Assembly (NCBI GenBank): GCA_019694455.1
Contig: JAIBBY010000008.1
Coordinates: 1 to 64,000, forward strand
DNA: 64,000 nucleotides
DNA from: Pirellulales bacterium
GTDB taxonomy: Bacteria; Planctomycetota; Planctomycetia; Pirellulales; JAEUIK01
Direction: 5' to 3'
A program made the translations under genes and the position numbers. Each line of letters begins with the position of its first letter. Within the stretch, counting starts at the first letter, position 1. Of the stretch, positions 60,298-64,000 are shown piece by piece. Under the pieces are notes generated by a model, which did not search any database, was not told where the DNA came from, and saw only the letters and a program-made list of their open reading frames with translations.

Positions 60298-62768
60298 TGG
60301 AAACTCTCGAGCACCTCCTGCCACTGCTGTTAGGCGCCGCTTGGCTGCTGCCGTTGGCGTCGTTCGTCATCATTCTGTTCTTTGGCCCCCGGCTCGGCAA
60401 AGCGGGTGTGTTGGCGGGCTATCTGGCCACCGGCGCCATTCTCACATCGTTTGTGCTCTCGTTTGCGTCGCTTTGTCTTTGGTTGTCACACCACCCACCG
60501 CATGCGCCGGCCGTTCACCATGCGGCGCAGCGGAGCGAGTCGCCGGCCTTGACGAATGCCGATGTGGCCGCGCCCGTAGAATTGGCCAACTTTGCCGAAG
60601 AACCGGCCCACGAGTCACATCCCGATGCGGAGCACAATGACGCTGACCAGCATGCCGCCAAGCCGCCAATCTACTATGGCGGCAGTTGGTACTCGCTCGC
60701 TACGTTTGGGCCGCTGGTGATCGAAATCGGCTACTACATCGACGCCTTGACCGTCTGCATGTTCACGATGGTCACGCTGATCGCCACGTGCATTCACTTC
60801 TTCGCCACGGGCTACATGCACGAAGAGTTGCACGACGTGACCGATCATGAGGTGACGCTGGCCAATGGACATCACCTGCATCGCAAAGGCCGCTTCTACC
60901 GCTTCTTCCAATACCTGTCGCTGTTCTGCTTCAGCATGTTGGGCCTGGTCATCTCGGGCAACGTGCTCATGACATTCGTATTTTGGGAGCTGGTCGGCGC
61001 CTGCTCCTACTTTCTGATCGGCTTCTATATCGAGCGCCACAGCGCATCGACCGCGGCCAACAAGGCCTTCATCGTTAATCGCGTTGGCGATTTCGGCATG
61101 ATCATCGGTCTGATGGCGCTTTGGGGCAGCTTGGGCACCTTCTCGTTCGGCGATCACAAGACTACTGAAGGTCTGACGCCTGGCCTCTTTTCCTTGGTCC
61201 GGCCCGCGTCGATGGGCCTGTCGCAAACTATTCCCGATGGAATGGTCAAGGCGGGCGCGCGCTACGAAATCGCCGCTGGCGTCCAACCCACCGCTACGCA
61301 AATCAACGACTGGCGTTCGCAGAAATTTGGTTATGGTCTGCTGATCGTCGCTGGTATCGGCATCTTTTGCGGCTGCGTGGGCAAGAGCGCGCAGTTTCCG
61401 CTGCACGTCTGGTTGCCAGACGCCATGGAAGGCCCCACGCCGGTTTCCGCCTTGGTGCACTCGGCCACGATGGTCGCCGCGGGTGTTTTTCTCGTGGGGC
61501 GCTTCTATCCCGTCTTCACCCCCGAGGTTCTGCTGGTCATCGCGTATGCCGGCGCGATCACTCTGTTTATCGCGGCGACCATCGCTATCACCGCCACGGA
61601 CATTAAACGTGTGCTGGCCTACTCCACTATCAGCCAACTCGGCTACATGATGTTGGGGCTCGGTGTTGGCGCTTGGCTCGCTGGCCTGCTGCACCTGTTT
61701 ACGCACGCGTTCTTCAAGAGCCTGTTGTTTCTCTGCTCCGGATCTGTGATTCACGCTGTCCATACCAACGACATGCGCGAGATGGGGGGCTTGCGAAAAA
61801 AGATGCCCTTCACCGCCTACACCATGCTCGTTGGTTGCATGGCGATCGCTGGCTTCGGAATTCCCTTTATCGGCGCCGGCATCGGCTTCAGCGGTTTCTA
61901 TTCCAAAGACGCAATCATCGCGCAGCTCGCCGCCTTCCGAAACTCCAACGACGGCACGGGCCTCAACGGCTTGCATGCGTGGTTGTACTACGCGGCCGCT
62001 GGCGGCGCCGCGATGACGGCTTTTTACATGTTCCGCTTGTGGTATCTGACCTTTGCTGGCAAGCCGCGCGATCACCACAAGTACGAGCACGCGCACGAAT
62101 CGCCGCCGGTAATGTTTGTGCCGCTTTTGGTGCTGGCATTTTTCGCGATCACGGTCGCCTGGACGTTGCCATTCACCAATCTGAGCCTGTCCAACATCCT
62201 GGAGCAGGCGCGGCCCGTGGGAGCGATCGATCCGGGCTTGGTGTGGAATCAGTTGATTCATCCCGACGAGCATGCCTCGCACGCCGGCGCCGCGCATATC
62301 GAAGCTAGCCTCGTGGCCACCGCCACGGCGTTGTTAGGCTTCTTTCTGGCCACCATGTTCTATGCCGTGGGAGCGCTCAACCCCAACGAGGTCCGCGCGC
62401 AGTTTCCTCGCATCTACCGCTTCCTGGTCAATAAGTGGTGGTTCGACGAGTTGTACGACAATCTGTTCGTTAAACCGGTCCACGTTGTCTCTCGCGCGGT
62501 CGCCAATTTCGACAAACTCGTGATCGACCGCTTGATCGACGCGCTGGCGCGCGGAATTCGGACGATCGCCACCTTCGACGATCTCATCGACCGCTATGTG
62601 GTCGATGGACTGGTCAACATTGTGGCCGGGTGGATTTACTCATTCGGCCTGACGATTCGCGGAATACAAACCGGACGGCTCCGCGAATATGTGATGTATA
62701 TCGTGATTGGCACGGTGGCCTTGTTCGTGCTGGCTAGCTTTGCCCTGCGCTACGCGGTCGCCGGATAG
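60297..62768 (+). CDS. nuoL: NADH-quinone oxidoreductase subunit L, with His-rich insert
   Basis: The product is 823 residues, much longer than E. coli NuoL (613). The antiporter core is intact: FVFWELVGACSYFLIGFY, NKAFIVNRVGDFGMIIGL, KSAQFPLHVWLPDAMEGPTP, SALVHSATMVAAGVFLVGR, and the long lateral helix region at the C-terminus. Insertions are at residues about 62-127 (His/Ala/Pro/Glu-rich), in the loop near TTEGLTPGLFSLVRPASMGL, and near DHHKYEHAHESPP. These may be lumenal loops. NuoL pumps protons at the distal end of complex I. Confidence 0.95.
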   Translation: METLEHLLPLLLGAAWLLPLASFVIILFFGPRLGKAGVLAGYLATGAILTSFVLSFASLCLWLSHHPPHAPAVHHAAQRSESPALTNADVAAPVELANFAEEPAHESHPDAEHNDADQHAAKPPIYYGGSWYSLATFGPLVIEIGYYIDALTVCMFTMVTLIATCIHFFATGYMHEELHDVTDHEVTLANGHHLHRKGRFYRFFQYLSLFCFSMLGLVISGNVLMTFVFWELVGACSYFLIGFYIERHSASTAANKAFIVNRVGDFGMIIGLMALWGSLGTFSFGDHKTTEGLTPGLFSLVRPASMGLSQTIPDGMVKAGARYEIAAGVQPTATQINDWRSQKFGYGLLIVAGIGIFCGCVGKSAQFPLHVWLPDAMEGPTPVSALVHSATMVAAGVFLVGRFYPVFTPEVLLVIAYAGAITLFIAATIAITATDIKRVLAYSTISQLGYMMLGLGVGAWLAGLLHLFTHAFFKSLLFLCSGSVIHAVHTNDMREMGGLRKKMPFTAYTMLVGCMAIAGFGIPFIGAGIGFSGFYSKDAIIAQLAAFRNSNDGTGLNGLHAWLYYAAAGGAAMTAFYMFRLWYLTFAGKPRDHHKYEHAHESPPVMFVPLLVLAFFAITVAWTLPFTNLSLSNILEQARPVGAIDPGLVWNQLIHPDEHASHAGAAHIEASLVATATALLGFFLATMFYAVGALNPNEVRAQFPRIYRFLVNKWWFDELYDNLFVKPVHVVSRAVANFDKLVIDRLIDALARGIRTIATFDDLIDRYVVDGLVNIVAGWIYSFGLTIRGIQTGRLREYVMYIVIGTVALFVLASFALRYAVAG

Positions 62769-62826
62769 ACCGCCCCCGACAAATTCCCAACGCACACCGA
62801 CTTCAAGTCTGCTGGAACTTTTTGCG

Positions 62827-64000
62827 ATGCCTACCGAATTCAGTCCCGCCGGCACTCTGCTCAGCCTGATCATTTTCTTGCCGGCATTGGCTACTTTGCC
62901 TTTGATGCTCTTCCCGCGCGAAAAGCCCGAGGCGATGAAGCTCTTTTCGTTGTTCATCACTGCCGTGGTTTTCTTGATTACGGCTTGGATGGCTATTCCC
63001 GGTGGCGGCAATGTCGACACGTTGCAGTTCGAAATCGGTCAAGCCGGCATGCAAAACGTCTATTCCCATTCGTGGATCAAGACGTTCAACATCTATTACC
63101 TGCTCGGCATCGATGGCATCAGCTTCCCGCTGATTGTCTTGACCACGCTCATCAGCATGCTCGCGATGTGGGCCAGTTGGCCCATCACAAAGAACGTGAA
63201 GGCGTATTGCATTCTGTTTCTGTTGCTTGAGACCGGCATGCTCGGCGTCTTCGTCTCGCTCGATTTCTTTTTGTTCTACATCTTCTGGGAAGTGATGCTC
63301 CTGCCGATGTACTTCCTGATAGGCGTGTGGGGCGGCCCGCGGCGGGAGTACGCGGCGATCAAGTTCTTTCTGTACACGCTGTTTGGCAGCGTGCTGATGC
63401 TGATCGCGATTCTCATGCTGTACTTCACGAGCGATATCAGTCAACTCTCGCGCGAGCAATTGACCGCCGCGCATGTGGCGCCTGCCGTGATCGACATGAT
63501 CGAACAGGCTAATCCCGAGCATCCTGTCCACACGTTCAATATCTTGGCGCTGTCGCAGCTTGGCCAAAACACCAACTTGTTCAGCCAGGAACTCTGGCTC
63601 GGCAAGTCGCTGCAATGGTGGGCCTTTATCCTGCTGTTCATCGGCTTCATCATCAAAGTGCCGAGCGTGCCGCTGCACACCTGGCTTCCCGACGCGCACG
63701 TTGAGGCGCCGACCCCCATCTCCATGATCCTTGCCGGCGTGCTGCTCAAACTCGGCGGCTACGGTATTATCCGCATCTGCTACCCCATCTGCCCCGAAGC
63801 GGGCTACGATTTGGCTTGGTTTGTCACCGGACTCGGCGTGCTCAGCATGGTCTACGGCGCCTTTGCCGCCATGGCCCAAAAAGACTTTAAGCGTCTGGTC
63901 GCCTATAGCTCAGTAAGCCACATGGGCTACGTGTTGCTCGGTCTGGGAGTTTGGAGCGCCACCGCCGGCAACGAGTTCAATCCTTGGTATTGGGCGCAAG
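62827..64000 (+). CDS. nuoM: NADH-quinone oxidoreductase subunit M (3' end outside window)
   Basis: The first 391 codons are present from ATG 62827; the frame is open to the window end. Family motifs: YYLLGIDGISFPLIVLTTLI, FYIFWEVMLLPMYFLIGVWG, EYAAIKFFLYTLFGSVLML, KVPSVPLHTWLPDAHVEAPT and KDFKRLVAYSSVSHMGYV. A moderately charged insertion at residues about 205-245 separates helices 6 and 7. NuoM is the central antiporter-like proton pump. nuoN is presumably beyond the window. Confidence 0.96.
   Translation, partial: MPTEFSPAGTLLSLIIFLPALATLPLMLFPREKPEAMKLFSLFITAVVFLITAWMAIPGGGNVDTLQFEIGQAGMQNVYSHSWIKTFNIYYLLGIDGISFPLIVLTTLISMLAMWASWPITKNVKAYCILFLLLETGMLGVFVSLDFFLFYIFWEVMLLPMYFLIGVWGGPRREYAAIKFFLYTLFGSVLMLIAILMLYFTSDISQLSREQLTAAHVAPAVIDMIEQANPEHPVHTFNILALSQLGQNTNLFSQELWLGKSLQWWAFILLFIGFIIKVPSVPLHTWLPDAHVEAPTPISMILAGVLLKLGGYGIIRICYPICPEAGYDLAWFVTGLGVLSMVYGAFAAMAQKDFKRLVAYSSVSHMGYVLLGLGVWSATAGNEFNPWYWAQ

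Noticed and set aside
60615-62297. 560-codon minus-strand frame opposite nuoL
   Set aside because: It is exactly antisense to a strongly recognised gene and is Arg/Gln/Glu/Asp/His-rich without hydrophobic cores, as expected from the complement of GC-rich membrane-protein codons.
62803-63879. 358-codon minus-strand frame opposite nuoM
   Set aside because: Same reason: composition is that of a complement shadow (charged, Gln/His-rich), and nuoM is certain.
1-64000. CRISPR array, transposase, integrase, prophage or toxin-antitoxin system
   Set aside because: No spaced direct repeats, no recognisable transposase or integrase motifs, and no paired small toxin-like genes were seen. The single tRNA has no adjacent integrase or visible attachment duplication.

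Overview
The window reads as ordinary chromosome of a planctomycete, most likely of the Pirellulales type. Evidence: about 60% GC; several short Tat-signal sugar enzymes (Gfo/Idh/MocA oxidoreductase, TIM-barrel isomerase); a protein ending in a DUF1559-like H-x-DG motif next to an ECF sigma factor; a lone PEP-CTERM protein; YcxB-like and DUF4432 proteins; and a B. subtilis-type sdhCAB operon beside a complex I cluster. No insertion sequence, prophage, CRISPR array or rRNA is visible. The only RNA gene seen is tRNA-Glu(TTC). This assignment is inference from gene content.

Layout. 1-4.5 kb: tail of a Pro/Ala-rich protein, a secreted TPR-like protein, a YcxB-like membrane protein, and an OmpR-type response regulator/histidine kinase pair. 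4.5-8.3 kb (minus): Tat-exported oxidoreductase, a remotely BshC-like protein, and a GT2 glycosyltransferase. 8.5-10.7 kb: two convergent TIM-barrel isomerases. 10.7-15.6 kb (minus): response regulator/RsbW-type kinase fusion, HIT hydrolase, dGTPase, PIN-TRAM membrane protein and ATP-grasp ligase. 15.9-17.8 kb: YhhN-family protein and BtuF-like protein. 17.8-21.4 kb (minus): DNA polymerase III alpha. 22.0-26.0 kb: sdhC-sdhA-sdhB behind a good sigma70-like promoter.

26.0-31.1 kb: a sugar module (DUF4432 mutarotase-like, cupin isomerase-like, TIM-barrel isomerase, Gfo/Idh/MocA oxidoreductase). 31.2-37.1 kb: transporters (dicarboxylate/amino acid symporter, KimA-like APC permease, MFS). 37.2-41.4 kb: phytanoyl-CoA dioxygenase-like protein, secreted beta-propeller protein, PEP-CTERM protein. 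41.7-43.8 kb: uronate isomerase-like and HpcH/HpaI aldolase genes meeting at a shared CTAG. 44.0-46.4 kb: secreted unknown and HEAT-repeat protein. 46.5-50.6 kb (minus): ECF sigma factor, anti-sigma/DUF1559-like fusion, GT39-like glycosyltransferase, planctomycete unknowns. 50.8-52.4 kb: NCS2-like permease. 52.5-53.0 kb: tRNA-Glu and csrA (minus).

53.4-64 kb: respiratory complex I in the order nuoI, DUF2203, pentapeptide protein, nuoA, C, D, H, J, K, L, M (cut by the window end). nuoB is absent from its usual place between nuoA and nuoC, and nuoE/F/G are not in the window. NuoA, NuoJ and NuoL carry long loop insertions. Together with sdhCAB, the window encodes two quinone-reducing entry points of an aerobic respiratory chain, alongside several sugar and sugar-acid oxidation/isomerisation enzymes.

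No clear new defence or mobile system was found. The most notable items are the rearranged complex I cluster with loop inserts, the sigma/anti-sigma-DUF1559 operon, the BshC-like protein coupled to a GT2 enzyme, and the structured leader of the KimA-like permease.
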